A stretch of 64,000 bases of DNA from Asterias amurensis (Eukaryota > Echinodermata > Asteroidea > Forcipulatida > Asteriidae), in contig NC_092650.1 in NCBI RefSeq assembly GCF_032118995.1, positions 25,723,001 to 25,787,000 on the forward strand. Direction: 5' to 3'. The notes below the pieces were generated by a model. That model was not told the origin of the DNA, made no database searches, and saw nothing but the letters and a program-made list of their open reading frames with translations. The position numbers and the translations under genes were made by a program. Every line of letters begins with the position of its first letter. The first letter of the stretch is position 1. Shown piece after piece: positions 31,019-43,600 of the stretch.

Positions 31019-31555
31019 ATGGCATTTTGGAAGGTTTGTTTCCTGATGTGGCAGTTGATCGGTCTTGGAGTGGCCCAATCTGATGGTCCGGTCCCACCGG
31101 TTGAGCTCAGGGAGTTCGAAGAGATACGTCGTGCATCATGCCCAACCTCATATGAGGTGTGCGGTAACTTCTGCTATAGAGTATTTACCGATCTGAAAAC
31201 ATGGACCGAAGCCGAAGCCGAATGCATAAAAAATCAAACAGACAACCCAAAGGGACAGGCTCATCTTGTGTCCATTCTGAACCAACAGGAGAACGACTTC
31301 GTGGTTGATCTTTGGCGTGCAACTAATCCACCAAAAACAGGTTGTTCCAGGACACCATGGATCGGACTCAGCGATAACGATAGTGATAACATCGGTTTCA
31401 TTTGGTCTGACGGGAAGCCATTTGGGGACTACGACAATTTGAAATGTCAGCCCAACACAAATCCCAAACAATTGTGTGTGTCTCTCCGTAGAGGCTTTTG
31501 GAAAACCAATTCCTGTGAGAGAAAGATGCCCTTTATCTGCAAGGTTCCGCTGTGA
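31019..31555 (+). CDS. Secreted C-type lectin, intronless
   Basis: 178 residues. Residues 1-19 are a signal peptide (hydrophobic, ending GLGVAQ). One C-type lectin-like domain runs from CPTSYEVCGNFCYRVF (about residue 41) to the end. Landmarks: EAEAEC, WIGL, FIWSDG, a C-QPN-TNPKQLC segment where EPN or QPD normally lies, and FWKTNSCERKMPFICK at the C-terminus. The WND calcium-site motif is replaced by WKT and EPN/QPD is QPN, so canonical calcium-dependent sugar specificity is uncertain. Echinoderm lectins of this size are typically secreted and linked to coelomic defence or agglutination (family knowledge). ATG at 31019 is the only start that supplies the signal peptide; stop TGA at 31553-31555. 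Confidence 0.9.
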   Translation: MAFWKVCFLMWQLIGLGVAQSDGPVPPVELREFEEIRRASCPTSYEVCGNFCYRVFTDLKTWTEAEAECIKNQTDNPKGQAHLVSILNQQENDFVVDLWRATNPPKTGCSRTPWIGLSDNDSDNIGFIWSDGKPFGDYDNLKCQPNTNPKQLCVSLRRGFWKTNSCERKMPFICKVPL

Positions 31556-31849
31556 ATCAGTGACTGAATGCTGCAGCAGCCAAGCTCGACACACCATCAT
31601 GGTATCCCCGTAATCACTCAGAACTTTCTCAAGATGCTTCCTGAATTATCAAAACATTATTTATTGCTTTTAATAGTCAGCCACTTTAAGGCACAAATTG
31701 AGTCATCTTTGGTGTATTTATTTTGGCGAATGTTATTACATAAGCTTGAAAGATTTTAACTGTTGATTGGTTCATTCTTTGTTAATATTTTAAGTATTTG
31801 AATACTTTAGTATAGATTCAGATTTGTCACGTATTGAATGTACTTGAAC

Positions 31850-32385
31850 GGCACTGGACACGTTTGGTTTAACTGTCAAAGACCAGTTTTTACATTTGGT
31901 GTTTCCTAACATAAAGGCTAACATATCAAATCTTTGAAAACTTTGTCATTATAGTTGCAAGAAAATAATGAAAGAAAAAACACCCTAGTTGCATATACAT
32001 TTGTGTGCTTTCAGATGCATGAGAAAGGCTTCAGATTTGAATATTCTAATGAGAAACTACTTCTTTCTCAAAAACTATGCAGAGGGAGCCGTTTTTCACA
32101 AAGTAATTTTTACTATCAACAGCTCTCCGTTGCATGTTACCAATTTCAGGGAGCTGTTGCCAAAACATTGTGAGAAACGGCTGCCTCTGAAGTAGCGTAG
32201 TTTGTGAGACAGAAAGCATTTTTCATTAAAATATTTTATTTGATTTCGAGACCTCACCTAAGGTCTCGAAATCAAGCATCTGAAAGCACACGACTTCGTA
32301 CGACAAAGGTGTTGTTTCTTCCATTATTCCCTCGCAAATTCAACGACCAATTGAGTTCAAATTTTCACAGGTTTGTTATTTTGTC
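31850..32385. mobile_element. Two MITE family A fragments, head to head
   Basis: 31850-32150 is a forward 5' part (GGCACTGGACACG, GGGAGCCG); 32150-32385 is a reverse part (GAGAAACGGCTGCCTCTGAA, ATCAAGCATCTGAAAGCACA). The outer right end is missing. Confidence 0.6.
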
Positions 32386-32394
32386 ATCCAACAC

Positions 32395-33575
32395 CGCTCT
32401 CACGAGCGCAATTTGGCGAACATGGGATAGACTAGCCTATAGACCTTCGTCAAGGTGCAGCCATCTTGAATGTCTCCCATTGATATCAATATTACCAAAC
32501 CGAGGCTGGAAGAACAAATAGTCTGGTTCATATCTGCAGATAATGATAAGCATCCATTAATGTTATTCGATACGAGGAGCATGACCAAGATGGAGGCAGC
32601 ATGATAAAGGTCTTAAGTATGCAAGGGTTGACTTTGCTTTCGCAGCTGAAGTAAAGTGTGAACATATTGCGACATCAGTTTGAAAAGGGTGGGGATAGTA
32701 ATTCAATACACGAGTATAACAATATGAACCTATTTTATTAATGGAAAAAACAATTTCCAAAAAGAAAAACAAATATGCATTTTCTGTACTATATCTGTCA
32801 TCAACCATCGTTTACCAGTGCCATTATTAAGCGTCACTTGACCTGTTAATTCATATACATTGAATGTATGTTTTGGGTTTCAGTCATTTTGGCTTTAGCG
32901 GCAACCTGTTTTCTTAGGAAAAATGCCTAAAAAGCATTTCTATTTAAACTTGAATTCGCTGTTCAATATTAAGCAGATGATTATTATAAAAGCACATTGT
33001 CTATTAATATTTTTTTTTTTTAATGATCACGAGAACACTGGCAGTTGCGGATCGTATAATTAAATTGAGTGCCAATGAACAAAATGATCAATATTTGGGC
33101 TCATAAGTTGGTTTGGATGTCATTGTTTTGTCTTTATTTTTGTCTTTGGACTTCAAATCTTATAAACCGCATGGAGATAGACAAACAATGTGTTTTGGGT
33201 TTTCTCTATTATTGGGTTTTTAATAAAAACGTTTATTTTTATTTTTAAATATAATTGATTGGACAAAATGTTCGAGTAGAGATCGTCGACGGAAGAGCAA
33301 AAGTAAAAAAAGCTTTCATCTAAACATAAAAAGTGACGTCCTTCGACCCCAATCATGGGGCAATTCAGAATATGTTTAAAATAGGCAAGAACAAAAGAAT
33401 TCTCGAAATTGTTTTGACCCATCCATCCACCCGACCTAAACTTTGATTTTTAAATATTGAATAAACAAAGTTATGCCTCACATAAATCAGATATTCTTTA
33501 TCAAAGGTATAAAACATCAGACATCATTTTGTTAAAAATGAGAACTAAATTTCAACTTTGAGACAACAGACTTCT
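32395..33575. other. Intergenic, nothing recognised
   Basis: Only short inverted fragments (GGTGCAGCCATCTTG and CAAGATGGAGGCAGC near 32453 and 32588). Confidence 0.4.
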
Positions 33576-33578
33576 TCT

Positions 33579-33725
33579 GATAGCGCCCTCTTCTGAATCT
33601 CCACCGGACAGTCCCTGGGGTGACCGGCGCTCTTTTTATGTGCGCGTGTTAATGGTTGGCTGCATCTCTATTTGAAATTAACATGAGCTATTAAAAGGAG
33701 GTTGGTTCAAAAGAGGGCGCTGTCA
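33579..33725. repeat. Small inverted-repeat element
   Basis: ATAGCGCCCTCTT at the left is matched by AAGAGGGCGCTGTCAG at the right, about 145 bp apart; probable MITE remnant. Confidence 0.45.
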
Positions 33726-33790
33726 GGAGGACAGAATCTGCGCAGATTCTCTTGCCACTCCGTCAAGGGGCGGGAACAGACAGTGCGAGT

Positions 33791-33796
33791 ATAAAC
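33791..33796 (+). promoter_or_regulatory. TATA-like box without a recognised gene
   Basis: GAGTATAAACC followed by a leader-like stretch. An ATG at 33904 opens only 47 codons, all inside the following repeat. Could belong to an unseen first exon. Confidence 0.2.
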
Positions 33797-33905
33797 CAAA
33801 CATGTTGCTGATGAGCTGCTTCATTGTAGTCTGAACATCTGACCTCACACTTTTGGGCTCCTGAATAAGCGTTCATTTCACACACAGTCGAACACTACAT
33901 ACCAA

Positions 33906-34862
33906 TGGGTGCGTTCGATAAGCTTACCCGGGTCGACCCCGATCTGCCCCAGCCTTTGAATAGCTTTGACGTCATTCCAGGGGTTTATCTGGTGTGGCGC
34001 TTCCGCCGTGTTCAGTTTTCCGGGACTCAGTACGGCACTAACAATTGACTACTTTCGCTTGCTGTGCGCAGGCGTCGCATGACGTATTTGGTTATTCGGA
34101 AAACTGAACACGGCGGAAAGTTGAAACCGCCACCTGGTCAGCCCCAAGTACCTTGCTTGTGGAGCGGGTCGTTTGGGGCTGGCTCCAGGTGCATGTCGTC
34201 ACCACGAAAGGGGGTGAGTGATCGTTCGATTAGTTCTTGTCAGAGGCTCACCCGAGTACCTTCCCTGGGTCGATCCCGGTCTGACCCGCCACGTTCGAAT
34301 AGCTTTGACGTAATTCCAGGGGATCAACCGGGTCAGCCCCAAGTTCCCTGCTTGTGAAACGGGTCACTTGGGGCTGGTCCTAGGTGCATGAAGTCACCAC
34401 GAGAGGGGGTGAGTGATCGTTCGACTAGCTCTTGTCAGGGGCTCACCCGAGTACCTTCCCTGGGTCGATCCCGGTCTGACCCGCCACGTTCGAATAGCTT
34501 TGACGTAATTCCAGGGGATCAACCGGGTCAGCCCCAAGTTCCCTGCTTGTGAAACGGGTCACTTGGGGCTGGTCCTAGGTGCATGAAGTCACCACGAGAG
34601 GGGGTGAGTGATCGTTCGACTAGCTCTTGTCAGGGGCTCACCCGAGTAGCTCCCCTGGGTCGACCCCGGTCTGCCCCCGACACGTTCGAATAGCTTTGAC
34701 GTCATTCCGGGGGATCACCCGGGTAAGCCCCAAGTTCCCTGCTTGAGGAACGGATCACTTGGGGCTGGCCCTAGGTGCATGACGTCACCACGAGAGGATG
34801 AGTGATCGCTCGATAAGCTCTTGGCAGGGGCTCACCCGAATGAGCACCGCGGGGTCGACACA
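33906..34862 (+). repeat. 195-bp tandem array (GGGTGCGTTCGAT family)
   Basis: Four units: the TTCGAATAGCTTTGACGT anchor lies at 33955, 34293, 34488 and 34687. The two middle units are nearly identical over 195 bp. Units carry TGACGTCA or variants. The left end GGGTGCGTTCGATAAGCTTAC is loosely complementary to the right end. A small palindrome is inserted in the first unit. A single-unit copy is at 52693-52920. Confidence 0.75.
33990..34133. mobile_element. Small palindromic MITE inside the 195-bp array
   Basis: GGCGCTTCCGCCGTGTTCAG and its complement (CTGAACACGGCGGAAAG) bound about 120-140 bp inserted in the first unit. Confidence 0.6.
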
Positions 34863-34924
34863 GGGAAGCTACCATACGCAACCCTATAAGTTACACGCGG
34901 GAACTGTAGTGCGCATAATACACA

Positions 34925-35045
34925 CGTGGACGTAAGCAAGCTTTCCATTAATGTGTTTTGATTGGTCCAAGATTATGTTTGTCAGCTTCACCCACATCAT
35001 CTCGGACCAATCAAAACACAGATAAGTAAAGCTTACGTCACTTCA
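34925..35045. mobile_element. Palindromic MITE
   Basis: GACGTAAGCAAGCTTTCC and TGTGTTTTGATTGGTCC at the left are matched by GGACCAATCAAAACACA and AAAGCTTACGTCAC at the right. Confidence 0.6.
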
Positions 35046-35769
35046 TACAGTCGCCGTTTCTAGTAAAACTAAGACATATCATGTGACGCGCTTTAAACCA
35101 ATGAAAATGCAGAATATTTGTTTTATCAATATGTCCATGAGGTTGCTTGAGTGATTGTAAATAACACGTCGCCACTGCATGTTTATCGATTTCAAAATCG
35201 TATACCTCAAGGTTATGGCGGTTGCTGATCAAACACCAAGCATTCAGATTGAATTCAAAGTTGTTTAATTTAAATTTCACACCAAATTTACCAAGATGTG
35301 TTTTTGTACCCTTTTATAAAACTTCATGTGGTATTCTAATCACCAACTTCCCCATTCCCCTACAAGCTAAAAGCCACATTAGATTCTTAAACTACATGAC
35401 ATGTTACACGTGCTTTTGGCGTATTTTTATTAGGATGTTGGCACCCCCTCTTGTGGCCCATTTACTTCATTGGTTATCTGATTGAGTGTGGTTCAAACCG
35501 TTGGCTGCACTTTTTCATTGTTCCCCGCGAAGGCCCACACAATTGCAACCCAACGATAAAGTACCAGCGACATGTATGGGGCACTAACACGGACACACAC
35601 ATTCATATCCATGGTAACACAATACCACTCATTGATTTAACCATGACATAGGGAATTTTGGCGAAAGCCGAAAAAGCCGATGATTTATTTTTCATAGTTG
35701 ATTGTTACCATTCTTTTTGTCATGCCTAGTCAAACAACGTTCCACTTTACCTGAATGGACCATCTCAAT

Positions 35770-36040
35770 GGCATTCACAAATGTTTGGGTTTCAGAGGGC
35801 TGGTGTCCATTCGCGAATGCTGCGACCAGGGTTGCGGTTGGTACCCGCTGCCATCTTTGGTTCCTCTGTTTTCACTGAACCACTGACCTTCTTGGCCGAA
35901 GTTTGTATTTCCCCATCCCCCATTGGTCATGCGGAAAGAAAGTAGTAGATCTCCCAAAGTATGCAGTTACACTCTAAGACAACTGGTCATAATTGACCCG
36001 TATCTGGGTCTCGTTTGGCTTGACCCAATTCTGGGTCAGT
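35770..36040 (-). repeat. Dispersed repeat M, inverted copy
   Basis: Reverse complement of the 26980-27310 segment, including TTACACTCTAAGACAACTGG. Confidence 0.6.
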
Positions 36041-36155
36041 GTGCAATTCTGCCATTTGAGTACTCCTACATAGTATCGTTTGTAAATTCGTAAATACAAA
36101 AGAACAATATCTTCATCTGTTGAAGTAATAAACACTCTCATGATGTCCTACATAA

Positions 36156-36523
36156 TTAAAGCCTTTGGACACTTTTGGTAAACAATATTGTCCAAAGGTC
36201 CACACTTCGTATTTAAAACAACAAACCTGTGAAAATTTAGGCTCAATCGGTCACCGGAGTCGGGAGAAAATAACGGGAAAACCCACCCTTGTTTCTGCAC
36301 GTTTCGCCGTGTCATGACATGTGTTTAAAACAAATCCGTAATTGTCGATATCGAGAGTTGATAATTGTTTAATTGTTTTCTCAAAAATTAAAGCATTTCA
36401 TGGAATATTATTTCAATAAAAGTGTTTTACCATTACCTTTTGTAAACCCTGTTAGTTATTTGTAAATCTGTAAATCTGTGAACTTTTATATTTTTTGTAT
36501 GTTCCGAAAGTGTCCAATGGCTT
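36156..36523 (+). mobile_element. MITE family A-prime copy
   Basis: TTAA-AGCCTTTGGACAC at the left, GTGTCCAATGGCTT at the right, with the GTTTCGCCGTGTCATGACAT block. Confidence 0.7.
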
Positions 36524-36639
36524 CGAACAAGGTTATCAAAACTGTATTTGGATGTTTCTGTTTGCAAAAGTGTCTTAAGTAGGCCTACCTAATCAGTAAA
36601 CGTATGCCTTTTAACCCTAATCTAAGTACGATTATTCAC

Positions 36640-36725
36640 AGATTAATAATAATAATAACTTTCGATTTATATAGCGCCTAATAATTAACACTTAATTCTC
36701 TAAGCGCTTTACAAAGAAGTACACT
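36640..36725 (-). mobile_element. LINE-type 3' tail
   Basis: In reverse: AAAGCGCTTAGAG, GGCGCTATATAAAT, then a TATTATTATT run, as in CR1/L2-like 3' ends. Only the tail is present. Confidence 0.5.
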
Positions 36726-36944
36726 ATAAATCAACAACAACATAAATATATATATATAACAAATAATACCACTACAAGCATAACGATACAACAATACAAG
36801 AACGTAAACTATTGTAAGAAAAGGTGTTCACTTCTTTTGATAAAACTCCGGTCATGTAATAAAGAAAAGTCTTAAAATACAGTTTCCAATGTTTAGATAA
36901 GTCATAGTATACATTGTTTTCTTTATGGACGATACCCAATTCTA

Positions 36945-37110
36945 CATCCATATGGACTGTAAATGGGGTTAACCCCTTTTCAGTCCCATGAGTAGATGGC
37001 AACTGCCACTGGAAAACAAAAACTAGCTGGTTTGTAGCCCACATTTTGAAGTGGCATTCAGGCCTTGTGTTTCTGGCGACTTGCATACAAAACAAAAACC
37101 GTCGGTATAT
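36945..37110 (-). repeat. Dispersed repeat N
   Basis: Shares GTAGCCCACATTTTGAAGTG and TGTTTCTGGCGACTTGCAT with 28553-29230. Confidence 0.5.
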
Positions 37111-37224
37111 ATTAATAACACTGACAGGGTGCAGCGACATAAACGGATGTGAACTCGTCTTACCTTTTTATTCTAGGCCAGCATTTTGAGCAAACAACAA
37201 TAACAATTTTAATTAGCGAAAATT

Positions 37225-37325
37225 CACATAATCTCTTGCACCAGCATGTTAATCCGAACGTCCCTGGTTCAAATCCCACTCTATATAGTCAGATTGTCTT
37301 TAAGATTGTTTTAAGCAATAAAGTT
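37225..37325 (+). mobile_element. tRNA-derived SINE fragment
   Basis: CACCAGCATGTTAATCCGAA then CCTGGTTCAAATCCCACTCT, a B-box-bearing segment like the tRNA-like heads near 54200 and 56650. Confidence 0.45.
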
Positions 37326-37526
37326 CCATTTGAAAAGTCAAAGTCAAGCCAAACATGTATATAGCGCCGTCTATAGAGAACACTAATCCAAGACGCTGGA
37401 GAGGCAAAATCAAATCAAGTTGAACAAGGAGTGCCTATATTTAAAGTAGTTTTTGGAAACAAAAAGGTCTTCAGTTGCAATTTAAATGTGTCTAAGGATG
37501 AAACTGCGCGAATGCCTAATGGTAGA

Positions 37527-37783
37527 CTAATTTCCAGCGGGCAAGGGGCATTGTGGTGTTGAGTGTTCTTCAATAGTCACCTCAGCAATGCTTAGAACTG
37601 AGCCGTCCATCAGGTCCATCTCCAAGGTGACGTACCTAGCTTTTAATGGCGGATCACATACAAAATATATCATCGCTCCATCGTAGACTTGCTCTGCAGT
37701 TACTATCGAGCCACATTGCTGGTTATGCGTGTTGTAGCGTGAACTGATTCCAACACGTGACACGACGTCACTCGAGCGATTCC
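37527..37783 (-). CDS. Gene 3 exon 13: FTP domain 3, C-terminal part, stop
   Basis: Acceptor CTCTGTTCAG; reads GNRSSDVVSRVGISSRYN, then QQCGS, YFVCDPPLKARYVTL, LSIAEVTIEEH and stop TAG. Confidence 0.8.
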
Positions 37784-40635
37784 CTGAACAGAGGGATGGT
37801 GAAACGGTAAAATAAGTGCATTGGAACAAAGTAATTTAGCTTGTAAGCCTATCTTGTAATGTCTAGCGATAGGTATATATTGGACATGCTATGATTAACA
37901 ACAATAATGATAGTAACCAACATCTGTTAGACGCTTAAAGACACTGGACACTATTGGTAATTGTCAAATCCAGTCTGCTCACTTGGTGTATCTCAACATA
38001 ATTTTATACATAAATGAACAAACCTGTGAAAATTTGAGCTCAATCGGTCATCGAACTTGCGAGATAATAATGCAAGAAAAAAAACCTTGTCACACGAAGT
38101 TGTGTGTGTTTAGATGGTTGATTTCGAGACCTCAAGTTCTAAATCTGAGGTCTCGAAATCAAGTTCGTGGAAAATTACTTCTTTCTCGAATACCATGGCA
38201 CTTCAGAGTGAGCCGTTTCTCACAATGTTATATACCATCAACATCTCCCCATTACTCGTTACCAAGAAAGGTTTTATGCTAAAAATTATTTTTAGTAATT
38301 ACCAATAGTGTTCACTGCCTTTAACACGGTGCTGCGGCGCAAAAAGCTGCCAATCCAGCCAGAAAATCGGGGCGTACCCCTTCTCTTTTTGAAAAGTGCA
38401 CTTGACTTTTTTTACGTGCGTAGTACAACACACGGGACCAACAGCTTTACGTCCCATCCGAAGGGCGAAGTACCATGCTAAGTGTCCTGCTTAAAAGGAA
38501 GGTACACGTTTGGTATTTACTCAAAACAAATCTTAACTTAAAAACTGACTTGGTAACGAGCATTGGAGAGCTGTTGATAATATAAAAAACATTGTGAGAA
38601 ACGGCTCCCTCTGAAGTAGCATAGATTTTGAAATAGAGGTGATTTCTCACTAAAATAGTAAAAGACTTCTCGCTAGAAGTCTTTTATTCCTATTTGAAAG
38701 CACACAAATTCATCCAACAAGGGTGTTTTTACTTTCATAACTTTCTCCCAACTCCGATGACCAATTGAGCTCAAATTTTCACAGGCTTGTTATTTTATGC
38801 ATATGTTGAGATACACCAATTAGTCTTTGACAATTACCAATACCTTGCCTTTAAGAACACAGGTGTCACGACTGGAATTCGAACCAACACCCTTCTGATC
38901 ATAAACACCAGATCTGGACACGCTATAATGGTTGAACATTGAACACAATATGTGACACCTTCTGATCCTTAGATCACTTTGGCAACTTTGAATTTCCCTT
39001 GAAATCTTTCTTACAGGAAATGGTTGTGTCTCTTTGGAGAAAACTGCAAATATTTTAAACGAGAACATTTCTTAGTGAATGACAAATTTGATCTACTTGA
39101 AACCTTACCAAATGCTCCAAGCTCTATGCTGATACGTCCCAAACAGTGTGTGTCAGTCAAATCCACTTGCCACCATAGCTGGAGATCACCGCCCAAAGTG
39201 TCTATCGATTTATGAAAAGGAAATATTTCGATAGAATGAAGCTCAGATGCAAAATGTTCAGACACATGTCATAAAGATATTATGTTTGTGCCGTCTTGTA
39301 GCGTACTGCAATTCAACAACCAGCATGTTTAAAGAGTTCCTTCAAAATTAACCCTGATTCCAAGTCCTGTTAAGCATGACCCTAATCCGGGTCACATTAT
39401 AACCATAATGAAGTGGTTCAAACTGACACAGAAGCTGATGAAGAAAGAAAACACCCATTATTTAGTCAGTTTCCGAGTCAAGTTGACCCGGAAATGGGTC
39501 ATGGTCAGTGGGACTTAAGTACGGATCAAGTCTGACACAGGAGTGGTTAGATTGTACCGAGTATTTGCGATAAGCTCTCCTGGCTTGCTTACCAGTCAAA
39601 GAAAACGTATTTCTGTCGCCGTCTATAGCGTTGACTGCTGGGTACGTCGTTTGGGCGCTCTGTGTTGCAGATTTTCCCAAGACAGGAACATCTATTAGTG
39701 AGGAGGATTGTATGAAACACAGGTTAAAAGACACAGAACATTGTTTCAACTTAATTGTAATAATCAACACACATTGGACACCGCCTAAAATATAGACTTG
39801 ACTCAAGTCCCATTCGCGTGCCAGTCTCAGAAAACTATTGCTTTGTGACGTTCTGCATCAACCTAATCCGCACGCAGGACCACCCTGCCCCTTACCCGGG
39901 ACCACAAGGCTGCAATTTTGACGGCGGCGTGTATAGGGATCACCAGCACGAGAACGGGACTTGAAACAAATGAAGGTACTGCTTTAGTTTAGGATCGTAA
40001 TTAACTACTACCGTGGAGTCAGTTCTTGAATTGTTCTCAACGTCTCGACTAGCTTGCTCTAGTCATCGTCAGGAGATTGTCTTTAAGTAGCTTTAAACTA
40101 TACTACCGCGAGGTAGATTTTTTTTATTGCTAAGAAGTCTCACGAACTCAGAAATTAAACTCCGCGATGTATAAACTAAAGCAAGACAAGTTCTCAAGAG
40201 AATAACCGTAGGCATATACCAATAAAGTTGAAACAAACATGTGTTACCGCCAACCATATAATAATTGAATTTGTATTCCTTAAATAACAACAACGTATTT
40301 GTAAGAATTATTCGACCTTGGTAACTTGAACATTCCAAATAGCTAAGCTCTTCCACTGCTACCTCGGCCACAGCGACAACATTCAGACCGGGATTGGGTA
40401 GATCTATGCTGATATATCTCGCCCTCACCGGTGGGTCACATCTGAAGGCCACGACTCTCCTTTCTGCGCACTGTGCCTTGGTGACTTGCGAGCCGCACTC
40501 TTGGTTTTCAGTGAAGTTAGAATTTAAACCAGCTCGTACATCAGCCCTGATGGTATCATATCCTATTTTCAGTGGACAGGGGAATAAATTATCGAATAAA
40601 CAAATGAATCGAAAATGAGTTTTAAACCCCTCCCC

Positions 40636-40666
<31 letters not shown>

Positions 40667-43600
40667 CCCTGAACTTCTCTGCCTTTGATTTGAATTTGTT
40701 TGTGATTTCAATACTGTGGAAAAACAGTAAATAACCATTCCAATAATTTCATTGGCGCGCGTTCACATTCACGCATTTCCCCTAAATTCAATCAAACAAC
40801 GGTTTCTTTTTAGCTATAAATTAATTAAATTTCGTTTTCGTGCAAACATTTTTTTTTTCTTTTTTTTTTTCATTCAGAATCGTTTACATCATTCTGTTTC
40901 ATTTCAAGGCAAACAAATAAAAAATGGCGGATAATATTATAATTATTTACATACCTATTCTGAGTGACACATCAATGAACCCCAAACAGTGTTCGTCCAC
41001 CATGTCCATTACCCACCATGGATGCGGGTCCATATAACCTAAAATATACATTAACTTTGTTATAGATCATGGTGAAAATGTCAAACTACAATGCAGGGTT
41101 TCAGTTTCTGTCGGTTTCATACACAACTACCTAAAGCCCGAACCCATCACCTCCTGACCTTGCATATTATGACGTCAGAAGCCCAGACAGCGCCCTCATT
41201 GAGGTAAATGAAGACATATGGATGATCCCCTGTCTTTTTAACTGCAAGGCATAAAGACATGCACTTGTCTGTACATGTACGCGACCAATGATTTTTAAAG
41301 GCAGTGGACACTATTGGTAATTACTCAAAATAATTATTAGCATAAAACCTTTCTTGGTGACGAGTAATGGGGAGCGGTTGATGGTATAACAAATTGTGAG
41401 AAACGGCTCCCTCTGAAGTGGAGTAGTTTTCGAGAAAGAAGTAATTTTCCACGAATTTGATTTGAGACCTCAGATTTAGAACTTTAGGTCTCGAAATCAA
41501 CCATCTAAACGCACATAACTTCGTGTGACAAGGGTGTTTTTTTCGATGACCGATTGAGCTCAAATTTTCATAGGTTTGTAATTTTATGTATATGTTGAGA
41601 TACACCAACTGCGAAGGCTAGTCTTTGACAATTACCAATAGTGTCCACTGCCTTTAAACTTTAAAGTGAATTCAGCTTACAGTGCTGGGGTTGTAATTGG
41701 TCTGTTCCGAAGTGACGTGGTTTGATATCAACCAGCAGTTAGCTGTACTAACGATCGTCTGCTGCTGCGTGTGTGTATAATTTGGTGTTAGGCCCCATGT
41801 AATGTTTTACTTACAGTGTTATGCATGTCCAGGGCATCACACTATGGGCAATTGCTCAAAATAAATGTTAGCATAAAAACTTACTAGATAACGAGCAACG
41901 AAGAGCTGTCGATATTATAAAACATTGCGAGAAACAGCTCCCTCTGAAGTAACGTAATTGTTGAGAAAGAAGTATATTTCCACTAACATTATTTGAATTG
42001 AATAAGAGACCTCAGCTGAGCTCTCGAATTCAAGGCATCAGAAAGCACACAACTTGTGCGACAAGGGTGTTTTTTCTTTCATTATTCTCTTGCAATTTTG
42101 ATGGCCGATCGAGTCTAAATGTTCACAGGGTTGTTATTGTTCGCATATGTTGAGATCCACCAAGTTAGGAGACTGGAGTGGATTTCACAAAGGTAGTCCT
42201 AACGTAGGACTAGCCCTATAGGCAATGCTAAGAGATAGGACCAGTCCTAAGTTAGGATGAGTACTGGTCCTAACTTAGGACTGGTCCTATCTCTTAGCAT
42301 TGCCTAGGACTAGTCCTAAGTTAGGACTACCTTTGTGAAATCCACTGGTCTTTGTTTGATATCTAAGGTGTATAGTGCGTTTTTAAAAATACCTTGACAT
42401 AAACATAAGATGAGATAACCAAGTTACCCCCCCCTCTCTCTATATATATATACCTATGGCTTTATAGTCTTACCAGTGTGAATGAATGTGTGTACATTTC
42501 CATCTATAGCTGCCGTCGCACGATGTGGAACACTAAAATTTGAACTCTGAGATACATCTTTCAACAATAGTGGAATCGCTTCAACTGAAAGGAATAGAAG
42601 AACGAAATTAATAATTAAAATGACAAAATTCAGAACAAAATATTAATATAATTATTTTGGTTTTACCCATATACCCCGATGTGTGTTTAAGAGCACCTTA
42701 TACTCAGTACTAAATTTCTGAAAAAATAATGTTGAGAACAATATTGTCATACCTAAGAGAGACGTTGCTGTAGGATCAATAAAGGTGCTCCTTGGTGAAA
42801 AAAACAACAACACATTGTCTATATAATCATCATAATTTTTATTATATTAAAACTAAATAATTTCTTTATTTTTCTTTCAGTTTTTGCTTGATTAAACAAA
42901 CAATAAGATGTTACGTAGCATTAAGTATTAAAAGGTGCTGACCTCGATAAAACTCAACATAATATGCCTAATTCGGCAAAGTCCCTAAATTCTTAGTAAT
43001 TGCAAAAACTACAAATATTCGTCCTTCAAGATATTTTTGTTTCAAAATATTTACGTAGACTAGATATTTGCGGTTTGTGCCCGATATTACAAATACCTAT
43101 ACGAACATGCTAACGTAATTATTAAACACGATTTTGTGAACAGATCGTGAATGATGTTCGATGTTTTCATGGAGACGTCCTGAAGCCACTACTGTTCCGT
43201 TCTCTTTGCACAGGGCCCGATTTCATAAAGCTGCTCAAGCACAAACGTTTGTTAAGCAAGTAAATTCTTGCTAAGTAATATCAGATTACAGTCAAGACTC
43301 CACTTATTATGCTAAGTAACAGCAGCTAAATACCAGTAATGGCATGACATTTTGGCCAGTAACATTTGTAAAATAAGCAAGCTATTTTCGTGCTAAAGCA
43401 AATTGTGTGCTTGAGCAGCTGGCTCAATGGCTCTGCTTACCGTAAGCAAAGAATCGTTGTTTGCGAGAGCAGGAAAATGGTTGGCGGGAATTGGGGTTTG
43501 TGCGCGCGCGTAATCAACCTTACCCTAGGTATTCTACGTTTACACAGCTTAGCGCAGAAATTCCATTCAAGTCTTCTCACTTGATGTATCTCAACACATG

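Noticed and set aside
34064-34357. 97-residue ORF with Arg/Pro/Ser
   Set aside because: Runs through two units of the 195-bp array, so residues repeat with the DNA repeat.
33906-34862. CRISPR-like array
   Set aside because: Units are about 195 bp of contiguous repeat with no short repeat and unique spacers, and this is an animal genome.
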